Shown here: in pieces, positions 1 to 8,574 of the stretch
Layout: each line of letters opens with the position of its first letter
Position numbering within the stretch: position 1 is the stretch's first letter
From: Caballeronia zhejiangensis
GTDB lineage: Bacteria; Pseudomonadota; Gammaproteobacteria; Burkholderiales; Burkholderiaceae
NCBI RefSeq assembly: GCF_000698575.1
Contig: NZ_JFHD01000009.1
Span: forward strand, 124,001-188,000
Direction: 5' to 3'
Length of the DNA: 64,000 bases
Translations under genes and position numbers: made by a program
The notes under the pieces: generated by a model
Told to the model about the DNA's origin: nothing
Databases searched by the model: none
The model's input: the letters and a program-made list of their open reading frames with translations, nothing else

Positions 1-1
1 G

Positions 2-145
2 GTCAAGGCGGCCGTGCGCGCATCGCTTTCGATGAGCGTCGAACAGGGCATTCGCTACGAGAACGAGCTGACGTCGCTGTGCTTCGCCTCGGGCAACTAC
101 GAGGAGGGCGCCAACGCATTCGGCAATCGCGCAAGCCGGAACTGA
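2..145 (+). CDS. Enoyl-CoA hydratase/isomerase family protein, C-terminal fragment (5' end outside window)
   Basis: The open frame enters from the left edge and ends at TGA 143-145, leaving 47 residues. The tail reads as the last helices of a crotonase-fold protein: GIRYENELTSLCFASGNYEEG followed closely by AF and a short basic end, the usual C-terminus of enoyl-CoA hydratases, where a Y-E and an F-x-S/T-x-D/N-x-x-E-G pattern closes the trimer interface. The catalytic half is not visible, so the substrate cannot be judged. It lies 61 bp upstream of the transporter gene in the same direction and is probably the first visible member of the operon that runs to 5766. Confidence 0.72.
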   Translation, partial: VKAAVRASLSMSVEQGIRYENELTSLCFASGNYEEGANAFGNRASRN

Positions 146-206
146 TTCGCGGACAAGTACGTCACGTCGAACATAACCAGACCAAAGAGAAGCAGGAGAC
201 AGCGCC

Positions 207-1550
207 ATGCAAGTCGCACATGCGCAGAACGCAGACCGCAGGAACATCCGACGCGCCGTGTTCGCGTCGACGCTCGGCACCATCATCGAATGGTACGACT
301 ATGGGCTCTACGCAGCGGCATCGGGCCTCATCATCAACAAGCTGTTCTTTCCGCAGTTGTCGTCGCTTGCGGGCACGCTCGCGGCGTTCGCGACCTTCGC
401 GGTCGGCTTCATCATCCGGCCGGTTGGCGGCATCGTCATTTCGCATATCGGCGACAAATACGGCCGCAAACCCGCGCTCGTGTTCTGCGTGACGATCATG
501 GGCGCGGCGACCGTCGGCCTCGGCATATTGCCGACGTGGCAGCAGGCAGGCGTGATCGCGCCGATCCTGCTCGTGCTGCTGCGCATGATGCAGGGCTTCG
601 GCGCCGGCGCGGAACTCGCCGGCGCAATCACGCTGATCGCCGAATACACGCCGCCGAGCCGGCGCGCGTTCTTTACGTCGATTCCGAACGCGGCCACCAA
701 CTTCGGCGTGATGATCGCGATCGCGACGTTCCTGATGATCTCGTACGTGCCGGAAGACATCCTGTTCACGTGGGCGTGGCGCGTGCCGTTCATCCTGTCG
801 CTCGGGTTGTTCGGCGTCGCGATCTACATCCGCTCGAAGCTCGATGAAACGCCCGAATACGTCGCCGCGATGGAGAAGGCGAGCGCGAAGGCCAAGGCCG
901 AGAAAGTGCCCGTCGCGGACCTGTTTCGCAACAGCCGTCGCGAGTTGCTGTGCGGCTTCTTCGCGATGGGCGGCCATCAGGCGCTCAGCTATGTGCTCAA
1001 TACCTTTGCGCTGAGCTACATGACCAACACGGTCGGCATGGCGAAGGCTGACAGCCTCGTCGTACTGATCATCGCGCTGGGCTTCTCGCTTTTCTGCGCG
1101 CCCGTCGGCGGCATGCTCGCGGACAAATACGGCAGCGGCAACGTGTTCGCCGCCGGCGCGATGATCGCGCTCGCGCTCGTGTGGCCGCTCTTCCGCGCCA
1201 TCGATTCGAAGGACATCGTGCTCGCCACGATCGCGATGAGCGCGGTCTATGGAATCAGCTGGGGCTGCACCTGCGGCGCACAGGGCGCGTTCCTGTCGAA
1301 TCTGTTTCCGACGCAGTACCGCTTCTCCGGCATCGCGATGTGCCGCGAGTTTTCCGGCGCGCTGATAGGCGGGCCGACGCCGTTCATCGCGACCGCGCTC
1401 GTCGCATACGCGGGCGGCAAGCCGACTTACGTGATGGTGTTCCTCGCCGTCTTCTGCCTGCTCACGCTGATCGCGGCGCTGTTCGGCAAACGCCTCTCGC
1501 GTCATCGGGACGATCAGCCCGTGTTCCAGGAATCGCATTCGGCAATCTGA
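207..1550 (+). CDS. MFS transporter, metabolite:H+ symporter (MHS) family
   Basis: This 447-residue protein should be a 12-helix inner-membrane symporter that imports a small organic acid or aromatic/cyclic acid with protons. The N-terminus carries the MHS signature: GTIIEWYDYGLYAAASG in helix 1 and the loop 2-3 motif GDKYGRKPAL near residues 87-96, preceded by RPVGGIV. Length matches ShiA/KgtP/ProP-type members. The start is supported by an AGGAG upstream of ATG 207. It opens a run of tightly spaced catabolic genes (CoA-transferase, AroE-like, DUF993, MaoC), so its substrate is probably the compound degraded by them. The exact substrate cannot be read from sequence. Confidence 0.88.
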   Translation: MQVAHAQNADRRNIRRAVFASTLGTIIEWYDYGLYAAASGLIINKLFFPQLSSLAGTLAAFATFAVGFIIRPVGGIVISHIGDKYGRKPALVFCVTIMGAATVGLGILPTWQQAGVIAPILLVLLRMMQGFGAGAELAGAITLIAEYTPPSRRAFFTSIPNAATNFGVMIAIATFLMISYVPEDILFTWAWRVPFILSLGLFGVAIYIRSKLDETPEYVAAMEKASAKAKAEKVPVADLFRNSRRELLCGFFAMGGHQALSYVLNTFALSYMTNTVGMAKADSLVVLIIALGFSLFCAPVGGMLADKYGSGNVFAAGAMIALALVWPLFRAIDSKDIVLATIAMSAVYGISWGCTCGAQGAFLSNLFPTQYRFSGIAMCREFSGALIGGPTPFIATALVAYAGGKPTYVMVFLAVFCLLTLIAALFGKRLSRHRDDQPVFQESHSAI

Positions 1551-1599
1551 CGCCGATGCGGGCATCGACGCAAACACAGACAATACCGGAGTAGATGAC

Positions 1600-3204
1600 A
1601 TGCAAATTTTGACCGCCGACCAGGCTGCATCCCTGCTGAAGGATGGCGATACCTTGATGATCGGCGGATCGGGAAGCGGGCACGCCGTGCCGGAAGCGCT
1701 GATCGAGGCGCTCGAGCGGCGCTTTCTCGCGCAGGGCGAGCCGCGCCGGATCACGTCGTTTCATCCGGTCGGCCTCGGCGATCGCGGCGAACGCGGCGCA
1801 TCGCGGCTCGCGCATACGGGGCTGCTCAAGCGTGTCGTATGCGGCACGCTGGTCGATTCGCCGGCGCTCGCGCAGATGGCGCTGAACAAGGAAGTCGAAG
1901 CGTGGACACTGCCGCAGGGCGCGCTCTCGCAGCTCACGCGCGAGATGGCGGCGGGGCGGCCGGGGCTCGTCAGTCATGTCGGGCTGCATACCTTCGTCGA
2001 TCCGCGCAATGGCGGTGGGCTTCAGGGCGCGCCGAGCGATGACGAACTCGTCAGCCTGATCGAGCTCGACGGCCGCGAGTGGCTGTTCTACAAGCCGTTC
2101 GAAGTCGATGTCGCTTTTCTGCGCGGCACGACGGCGGACGAAGACGGCAACATATCGATGGAGCATGAAGCCGTTTTCGCGGACATGCTCTCGATGGCGC
2201 AGGCGACGAAGCGCAACGGCGGTGTCGTGATCGTGCAGGTGAAGCGGCTTGCGAAGCGCGGCACCTTGCCCGCGAAGACGGTGAAGATTCCGGGCATGCT
2301 CGTCGACGCGGTCGTCGTTCAGGAGGATCAGCCGGTGACGTATCAGACGGCTTACGATCCGTCGTTTACCGGCGAAATGCGTATTCCGCTCGGCGGTTTT
2401 CCGCGCCTTCCGCTCGACGAACGCAAGATCATCGCGCGGCGTCTCGCGATGGAACTGAGCATGGGCGCGGTGTGCAACGTCGGCTCGGGCGTGTGCACGG
2501 GCATCGGGCTCGTCGCGGCGGAAGAGGACGTGCTGCATCACATCGTGCTGACGAACGAGCAAGGGCTGATCGGCGGCGCGCCCGCGGCGGGACTCGATGC
2601 CGGCGCCGCGCGCAACTACAGCGCGATCGTCGACATGCCGTATCAATTCGATTTCTACGATGGCGGCGGCATCGATATCGCGTTTCTCTCGGCGGTCGAG
2701 ATCGACGCGCAGGGCAGCGTCAATATCAGCCGCTTCGCGAACAAGCTGATCGGCGTGGGCGGGTTCATCAACATCAGCCAGAACGCGCGCAAGATGGTCT
2801 TCGGCGGCACGTTCACGGCGGGCAACCTGCAAGTGTCCTGCGAAGGCGGCAAGCTGCAGATCCTGAAGGAAGGCGCGCATCGCAAGTTCGTGTCGAAGCT
2901 GCAGCAGGTGTCGTACAGCGGACCTTTCGCGCAGGAGCGCAAGCAGACGACACTCTTCGTCACCGAGCGCGCGGTGTTTTGCGCCATCGATGGCGCGCTC
3001 GAACTGATCGAGATCGCGCCGGGCATCGATCTCGAGCGCGACGTGCTCGCGCACATGGCGTTTCGCCCCGTCATCTCGCCCGATCTCAAGCTGATGGACG
3101 AGCGACTCTTCCGTCCCGAACCGATGGGCCTCGATGCCGTGATGGCGTCGCAAGGCTGGCCGTGTCATCCGCGGCTTGCTGAGTTAGCGGGGGGCGAGCG
3201 GTGA
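1600..3204 (+). CDS. Family I CoA-transferase (YdiF/propionate CoA-transferase type, fused alpha-beta)
   Basis: This 534-residue protein has the length and two-domain order of single-chain family I CoA-transferases such as E. coli YdiF: alpha half to about residue 270, beta half after it. It would move CoA from an acyl-CoA onto a free acid through a glutamyl-CoA intermediate. The candidate catalytic glutamate is Glu320 in TNEQGLIGGAP, matching the family E-x-G-x-x-G motif; an oxyanion-type GG segment (IGGSGSGHAVPE) is near the N-terminus. It is 49 bp after the transporter gene and overlaps the next start by 4 bp (GTGA). In context it probably activates the imported acid or an intermediate for the nearby hydratases. 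Confidence 0.9.
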   Translation: MQILTADQAASLLKDGDTLMIGGSGSGHAVPEALIEALERRFLAQGEPRRITSFHPVGLGDRGERGASRLAHTGLLKRVVCGTLVDSPALAQMALNKEVEAWTLPQGALSQLTREMAAGRPGLVSHVGLHTFVDPRNGGGLQGAPSDDELVSLIELDGREWLFYKPFEVDVAFLRGTTADEDGNISMEHEAVFADMLSMAQATKRNGGVVIVQVKRLAKRGTLPAKTVKIPGMLVDAVVVQEDQPVTYQTAYDPSFTGEMRIPLGGFPRLPLDERKIIARRLAMELSMGAVCNVGSGVCTGIGLVAAEEDVLHHIVLTNEQGLIGGAPAAGLDAGAARNYSAIVDMPYQFDFYDGGGIDIAFLSAVEIDAQGSVNISRFANKLIGVGGFINISQNARKMVFGGTFTAGNLQVSCEGGKLQILKEGAHRKFVSKLQQVSYSGPFAQERKQTTLFVTERAVFCAIDGALELIEIAPGIDLERDVLAHMAFRPVISPDLKLMDERLFRPEPMGLDAVMASQGWPCHPRLAELAGGER

Positions 3205-4064
3205 AGCGCGAGTTGCAAGCTCTTCGAATCGATGGATCGACGCGCCTCTTCGGCATCGTCGGCAGTCCGGTGACGCAGGTGAAGACACCGCAACTGATGA
3301 ACGCGCTCTTCGACGCAAGCGGCATCAATGCGACATGCCTGCCGTTCGATGTGCCCGTGAACGTGTTCGAGCCGGCCGTAGCCGGACTTCAGGCGCTCGG
3401 CAATCTCGATGGCCTGGTCGTCACCGTGCCGCACAAGGTGCGCGCGATGGCGATGGTCGACGACATGTCGGACACGGCGCGGCGCGTCGGCGCGATCAAC
3501 GTGATGCGGCAGCAGCCGGATGGCACCTGGTACGGCGATATGTTCGACGGCACAGGCCTCGTGCAGGGACTGACGCGACTCGGCTTCGAGGTTCGCGGCC
3601 AGCGCGTGAAGCAGCTCGGCGCGGGCGGTGCGGGCGCCGCGGTCGCGCACGCGCTGGCCGAGGCGGGCGCGGCGAGCATCGCGCTGAGCGATCCGCAGCG
3701 CGAGCTGTCCGAGCAGTTGTCGGCGCGACTGAACCGCTTCTATCCGGATTGCGAGGCTCGCGTCGATGTCGATCCGGCGAATGTCGCGGGCATGGATCTG
3801 CTCATCAACTGTTCGCCGGTCGGCATGAAGCCGGGCGATGGCATGCCGGCTTCCTTTGGCGCATTTTCCGAAGCGATGCAGGTCGTCGACATCATCATGA
3901 CGCCCGCCGAAACGCCGCTGCTGAAACATGCGCGGCAGTGCGGCTGTCGCGCGACCAACGGACGGCCGATGATCGACGGGCAGCTCGCGGCGTTCGCGAC
4001 GTTTTTCGGCATCGACATGCCCGCAGCGTTCCCTATCCTTTTCGACGCGCCTATCCGGACCTGA
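3201..4064 (+). CDS. Shikimate/quinate dehydrogenase-like NAD(P)-dependent oxidoreductase (divergent AroE family)
   Basis: The 287-residue protein has the AroE fold: an N-terminal substrate domain and a C-terminal Rossmann domain (LGAGGAGAAVAHAL near residue 140). The catalytic pair is kept: Lys79 in VVTVPHK and Asp116 in GDMFDGTGLV. The shikimate-binding S-x-S-P motif near the N-terminus is altered (GSPVTQVKTP), and the usual N-T-D is replaced by M-F-D, so the substrate is probably not shikimate itself. GTG start at 3201 overlaps the upstream stop (GTGA), indicating translational coupling. Being in a catabolic operon with a CoA-transferase and MaoC, it more likely oxidises a cyclic hydroxy-acid than serves aromatic amino-acid synthesis. 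Confidence 0.82.
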   Translation: MKRELQALRIDGSTRLFGIVGSPVTQVKTPQLMNALFDASGINATCLPFDVPVNVFEPAVAGLQALGNLDGLVVTVPHKVRAMAMVDDMSDTARRVGAINVMRQQPDGTWYGDMFDGTGLVQGLTRLGFEVRGQRVKQLGAGGAGAAVAHALAEAGAASIALSDPQRELSEQLSARLNRFYPDCEARVDVDPANVAGMDLLINCSPVGMKPGDGMPASFGAFSEAMQVVDIIMTPAETPLLKHARQCGCRATNGRPMIDGQLAAFATFFGIDMPAAFPILFDAPIRT

Positions 4065-4069
4065 CTACC

Positions 4070-5227
4070 ATGCATATCGTTCTTCCGACCGCTTCCGGCG
4101 AGTTCGAAAACTACACGCTCAAAGGCGATCCGATCGGCGGCGCGCCGGCGGGATCGACATTCAACCGCATCGCCTATTCCGCCGCGCACGTCGTGGCCGA
4201 TCCGCTTCGCAGCGGCGAACTGAATCAGCCCGCCGCACTCGACTGGGCGCGCACGATCGAATATCGGCGATATCTGATCGGCCAGGGGCTCGGCATCGCG
4301 GAGGCGATGGACACCGCGCAGCGCGGCATGGGCCTCACATGGGACACGGCGCTCGAGCTCATCGAGCGGACGATGCAGGAAACGCGCGACATGGCCGGTG
4401 CGCGGATCGCGTCGGGATGCGGCACGGATCATCTTCCCGCGCAGTCGGCCACGTCGTGCGGTGACGTCATCCGCGCCTATGCGACGCAGCTCGAAGCGAT
4501 TCAGCGCACGGGCAGCCGGGTGATCCTGATGGCAAGCCGCGCGCTCACCCGCGTGGCGCGAAGTCGCGATGACTATCTGCGTGTGTATGGCGAAGTGCTC
4601 GCGATGTGCGACAAGCCCGTGATCCTTCACTGGCTCGGCGACATGTTCGATCCGGAGTTGAAGGGATACTGGGGCAGCGACAATCTCGACGAAGCAGCCG
4701 ACGCGTGCCTGACGGTCATCACGGAGAACGCTGGCAAGATCGACGGCATCAAGATTTCCCTGCTCGACGATGCCCGCGAGATTGCCTTCCGGCGACGCCT
4801 GCCCGAAGGCGTCAGGATGTATACGGGCGACGATTTCAACTATCCGTCGCTCATCAAGGGCGATGCAGAAGGTTACTCGCACGCGTTGCTCGGCATCTTC
4901 GATGCGATCGCGCCGGCTGCATCGCAGGCGCTCGCGGCGCTCGCTGCAGGCGATCTCGCGCGATACGAGCGGGTTTTCGCGCCGACGGTGGCGCTCTCGC
5001 GCCACATCTTTCGCATGCCGACGCAGTACTACAAAACGGGCGTCGTCTTTCTCGCCTACCTGAACGGATTTCAGCCGCATTTCTTCATGCTCGGCGGTCA
5101 CCACGGCGCACGTCCGCCGGTTTATCTCGCGGACGTGTTCCGTCTCGCCGATAAGGCCGGCCTGCTGCGCAATCCCGATCTCGCGGTTCAGCGAATGCGG
5201 CTCGTCATGCAGACGCTCGGACTTTGA
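4070..5227 (+). CDS. DUF993 family protein, dihydrodipicolinate-synthase-like TIM barrel
   Basis: Begins at ATG 4070, 5 bp after the AroE-like stop, and encodes 385 residues. The sequence reads as a DUF993-type (beta/alpha)8 barrel related to the DHDPS/N-acetylneuraminate lyase superfamily. The candidate Schiff-base lysine is Lys228 in DGIKISLLDD, matching the G-I-K position of that superfamily; CDKPVILHWLGDMFDP corresponds to the preceding strand. Members of the superfamily do aldol cleavage/condensation or dehydration of keto-acids or sugars; the reaction of DUF993 is not established to my knowledge. Longer readings of the frame back to 3335 only shadow the upstream gene. The next gene overlaps or abuts its stop, so it belongs to one operon. 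Confidence 0.82.
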   Translation: MHIVLPTASGEFENYTLKGDPIGGAPAGSTFNRIAYSAAHVVADPLRSGELNQPAALDWARTIEYRRYLIGQGLGIAEAMDTAQRGMGLTWDTALELIERTMQETRDMAGARIASGCGTDHLPAQSATSCGDVIRAYATQLEAIQRTGSRVILMASRALTRVARSRDDYLRVYGEVLAMCDKPVILHWLGDMFDPELKGYWGSDNLDEAADACLTVITENAGKIDGIKISLLDDAREIAFRRRLPEGVRMYTGDDFNYPSLIKGDAEGYSHALLGIFDAIAPAASQALAALAAGDLARYERVFAPTVALSRHIFRMPTQYYKTGVVFLAYLNGFQPHFFMLGGHHGARPPVYLADVFRLADKAGLLRNPDLAVQRMRLVMQTLGL

Positions 5228-5262
5228 ACGCCGACTTTCTTGAAGGCACATTACAAGGACAG

Positions 5263-5766
5263 ATGGAAGACATGACCCAATTACAGAACGAAGAAGCCGC
5301 CGTACAGCGCGGGCGTTTGCTCGCGCCGGGCATGTATGACCTGAACGACCTCGAGATAGGCGATCATTTCGTCACGTCCGGCATGACGTTGACGGAAGCG
5401 CATATTGTCAATTACGCGGGTGTATCGGGCGATATGTACGACATCCATCTCGACGATGTGGCCGCGCAGCAGGCGGGATTTTCCGGCCGGATCGCGCACG
5501 GACTGCTCGGCCTCGCGCTCACCGATGGTCTGAAGACGCGCTCACCGGTGCGCATGAGCGCGCTGGCGACGTTGGGATGGAACTGGTCGTTTCGGGCGCC
5601 GCTTCATATCGGCGATCGCATTCAGGTCGAAATCGAAGTCGTCGGTAAGCGGGTGACGAAGCGCATCGACCGAGGAATCGCGACGCTGAAGCTGCGCGTG
5701 CTGAATCAACTGGGGAACGTCGTGCAGGACGGGGAGACGCTGCTGTTGATGCAGAATCGGGCTTAG
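5263..5766 (+). CDS. MaoC-family (R)-hydratase / dehydratase-like hotdog protein
   Basis: A single-hotdog protein of 167 residues if ATG 5263 is used; ATG 5272 is also possible, and a TTG at 5224 overlapping the DUF993 stop would add 13 residues. An AAGGAC just before 5263 favours that start. The hydratase motif is clear: GVSGDMYDIHLDD supplies the Asp-His dyad (Asp57, His62 from 5263), then GFSGRIAHGLLGLAL, the usual R-x-x-x-G-H/A-H-G-x-L segment. It should add water to, or remove it from, an enoyl-CoA or related thioester. As the last gene of the run 1-5766 it fits with the CoA-transferase and the crotonase fragment as a side-chain degradation module. Confidence 0.85.
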   Translation: MEDMTQLQNEEAAVQRGRLLAPGMYDLNDLEIGDHFVTSGMTLTEAHIVNYAGVSGDMYDIHLDDVAAQQAGFSGRIAHGLLGLALTDGLKTRSPVRMSALATLGWNWSFRAPLHIGDRIQVEIEVVGKRVTKRIDRGIATLKLRVLNQLGNVVQDGETLLLMQNRA

Positions 5767-6223
5767 TTTTCTCAAATATTCGATACGCGCGACGATTGCC
5801 CATCAGCGGGCGTTAACGATCATCGTTTGACCGAAGCTCGGGCGGTCGAGCCCGATGCGCGCAACCAGTTGTGTCATGACCTCCCGCTCCGCACCGCCTC
5901 TGCGAGCACGAGCAACGTGCAGAATTGCAGTTTGGGTGCGCGTCACTGCGATCGCTGCGATCGCTGCTTTAACCTGGACATGCTAAAGGCTCGGTGCAGT
6001 TTCCATGTCGAGCGGCCCCACCTCCGATCAGTGCCGCAAGCGTCTTCGGACCATTCCTAAATGACAATGACGTCGCTCCGAGCGACGGAATATTAGGTCA
6101 CAATCCCCTGCTAAATTATCCCGATTCGGAATGCCAAGCGATTGCGCGATGCAATCCTCGGGTCGTTAAAACGTCTACCTAAGTTGTCGTCGAAGTGGCG
6201 CTTAGCAGGGAGAGTGCTTTCGC
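5767..6223. other. Intergenic region between the catabolic operon and the T6SS island
   Basis: No convincing gene in this 457-bp stretch; short frames here show no recognisable protein. It has two small inverted repeats: AACGAT-C-ATCGTT at 5815-5827 and GTCGCT-CCG-AGCGAC at about 6072-6086, neither followed by a T-run. It presumably carries the end of the upstream transcript and the promoter of vgrG, but no strong -35/-10 pair was identified by eye. Confidence 0.4.
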
Positions 6224-8566
6224 ATGTCAATGGTATTGCCAAGTCAGGCCTACGGCCTCCAGTTGAAGCCCCACCCCGCGCCCATCTCAGTATTGAGCTT
6301 CAATGGCGAGGCGCAAATTAGCGCGCTCTACAAGTTCAATATCGAATTTACGAGCCCTGTCGCCGATATTCCGATGGATCAGGTCGTTGGGCGGTCTGCG
6401 GTGTTGACCATCGCCCCCATCGATCCTCAAGAAGCTTATCTGCGGCAGATGTTCGGTGAACGATGGAAGGACTTCAGCAAGGCGCCGGAGCCTAGCGTCA
6501 CGCATGGCGTCATTGACAGGTTTGAGACGCTCGGCACATCGACCGATGAAACCCGGTATCGCGTCACCCTGGTGCCGAAGATCGCGGAATTGGCGAGAGG
6601 CCGCACATGCCGATTGTTTCAGAAGCAATCGGTCGTCGAGATCATCACCGATACGCTGCGCCACTACGATTATCGCCTCGGTGTCGATTTCGATTTCAAG
6701 AGTCTGCGCGGCACGTATAAGCGGCTCGAATACGAGACTCAGTTCTACGAGACCACGTTCGCGTTCATTCAGCGCCTCTGCGCCGAAGCGGGCATCTGGT
6801 TTCGCTTCGAGCAGAAGAGCGATCGGACGGTGATCATCTTCGGGGATGATCTGGATGCGTATGCCCGCAAGCAGCGGGTGGTTCCGTATCGCAGCCACTC
6901 GGGGCTGGAAAGCGTGGGTGCCGAATCGATCCGTTCGCTCAGGACGATCACGCAGCGCGTGCCCGAGGCGGTGCAACTGAACGACTACAACCATCGTCAG
7001 GCGGACGTCAATCTGTTGGTCGAGGAGAACACCGCGCGCGCGGACAAGACCACCGATGGTGTCGATGGGACGTGGGGCGAGCATTACGAAACGCTGGAGG
7101 AAGGTCGCCAGATCGCGCGTCTGCGCCATGAAGCGCACATCGCCACGCAGATCAGCTATCGCGCTCGGGGCAATCCGTTCTCGCTCGAAGTGGGCGAGGT
7201 GATCAGGCTGGACGTGAATCCCAAGGATGCGCCCAACGGCCTGCTCGTTACGTCGATGCGTTGCGGCGGCGGCCGGGGCGTGTCGTACTGGAACACTTTT
7301 CGGGCGATCCCGGCGGATCGCAAGTGGCGCACGAGCATCGACGTGATCGAGCGTCCCAAGGCCGAAGGCATCTGGCCGGCCAGGGTGGATTCTCCCGGCA
7401 ACTATCACTATGGCTATCTCGATGAAAAGGGACGGTATGTCGTCAAGATGCCGTTCGATCTGGACGAGTGGAGTCCGGGGGGCGCGAGCCGTCCTATTCG
7501 TATGGCCAAGCCTTATGCGGGGGCGGACTACGGTCATCACATGCCGTTGATCCACGGCACGGAGGTGGCGCTCATCTTCACGGCACAGGATCCGAATCGG
7601 CCCGTGATCGTGGGGAGCTTGCACGACAGCCTGAATCCGGATCTGGTCAACAACCTGAACAACACCCGAAATCTCATCCGCACGGCTGCGAAGAACGAAC
7701 TTCGCATGGAGGATAAGGAGAATTTCGAGCACATCCATTTGACGACGCCGTATCAGACCAGCGAACTGAATCTGGGGCATATGGTCGATGGGCAGCGCAA
7801 GGAGCGTGGGCGGGGGGCGGAGTTGCGTTCGGACGAGCATGTGGCGGTCCGGGGTGGAAAGGGAGTGCTGCTGTCAGCGGAAGTGCAGCAGAACTCGAAT
7901 GGCCAGCAACTCGCGATGCAGGACGCCGATACTACGCTCAGTCAGGCCCGGGATCTGTTGCGCTCGCTTAACGATTCCGCCAGCACTGCTAAGGCATGGC
8001 TCGCAGAGGTCGACCAGCAACGTTCGCTCATCGAGGAGAAACTGACCAAATTGGGGAGGTCAGTGCTTGTAGCGACCGCGCCGGACGGCATTGGTGTTGC
8101 CAGCGGACAGCAACTACAGCTTGCGTCGCGCAAGCAGATGTTCGTTACTTCAGGCGAGGGTCTCGACTTTGGCGCATTGAAGCGCATAACTGCCGCTGCC
8201 GGTGAAGCGATTTCATTCTTCGCGGCAAAGTTGGGAATCGGTTTGTTTGCCGCGAAGGGGAAGGTGCAGATACAGGCGCAGAGCGACGCGATGGAGTTGT
8301 TGGCCATGCAAGGCATGGTTGTGAGTTCCTCAGATGGCGAGGTAACGATAACCGGGCGCAAGGGTGTGACGATCGGTGATGGTTCGGGAGCCTATATCAA
8401 ATTGATGGGCGGTAGAATCATGCTTGGTAGTCCTTCAGGTGAGATAGAGATAAAGGGGGATCTGACCATCGCTGACGCCGACGGCGGAAGCTTCACATTC
8501 CCGTCCTGGTCAAGCACGCCGGTGCAGGACATGAAGAACCCGATTTCCTTTGGATTTTCTGAATAA
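6224..8566 (+). CDS. vgrG: Type VI secretion system spike protein VgrG (TssI)
   Basis: The 780-residue protein is the trimeric tip of the T6SS tube. Order seen: gp27-like region (LKPHPAPISVLSFNGEAQIS at the start, then FERLCAEAGIWFRFE-type segment QRLCAEAGIWFRFE near 185-200), gp5 OB-fold region (GRYVVKMPFDLDEWSPGG, HHMPLIHGTEVALIF, DPNRPVIVGSLHD, residues about 400-475), then a DUF2345-type beta-helix region from about 590 to 740. A short coiled segment (about 570-620) precedes it. The gene lies 8 bp before a peptidoglycan-degrading cargo gene, which strongly suggests that this VgrG loads that effector. The start has a modest GGGAG upstream. Confidence 0.93.
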   Translation: MSMVLPSQAYGLQLKPHPAPISVLSFNGEAQISALYKFNIEFTSPVADIPMDQVVGRSAVLTIAPIDPQEAYLRQMFGERWKDFSKAPEPSVTHGVIDRFETLGTSTDETRYRVTLVPKIAELARGRTCRLFQKQSVVEIITDTLRHYDYRLGVDFDFKSLRGTYKRLEYETQFYETTFAFIQRLCAEAGIWFRFEQKSDRTVIIFGDDLDAYARKQRVVPYRSHSGLESVGAESIRSLRTITQRVPEAVQLNDYNHRQADVNLLVEENTARADKTTDGVDGTWGEHYETLEEGRQIARLRHEAHIATQISYRARGNPFSLEVGEVIRLDVNPKDAPNGLLVTSMRCGGGRGVSYWNTFRAIPADRKWRTSIDVIERPKAEGIWPARVDSPGNYHYGYLDEKGRYVVKMPFDLDEWSPGGASRPIRMAKPYAGADYGHHMPLIHGTEVALIFTAQDPNRPVIVGSLHDSLNPDLVNNLNNTRNLIRTAAKNELRMEDKENFEHIHLTTPYQTSELNLGHMVDGQRKERGRGAELRSDEHVAVRGGKGVLLSAEVQQNSNGQQLAMQDADTTLSQARDLLRSLNDSASTAKAWLAEVDQQRSLIEEKLTKLGRSVLVATAPDGIGVASGQQLQLASRKQMFVTSGEGLDFGALKRITAAAGEAISFFAAKLGIGLFAAKGKVQIQAQSDAMELLAMQGMVVSSSDGEVTITGRKGVTIGDGSGAYIKLMGGRIMLGSPSGEIEIKGDLTIADADGGSFTFPSWSSTPVQDMKNPISFGFSE

Positions 8567-8574
8567 GAATCGAG

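Noticed and set aside
162..1754. Long minus-strand open frames opposite the MHS transporter
   Set aside because: Arg/His/Asp-rich shadow of a high-GC gene on the other strand; no domain pattern.
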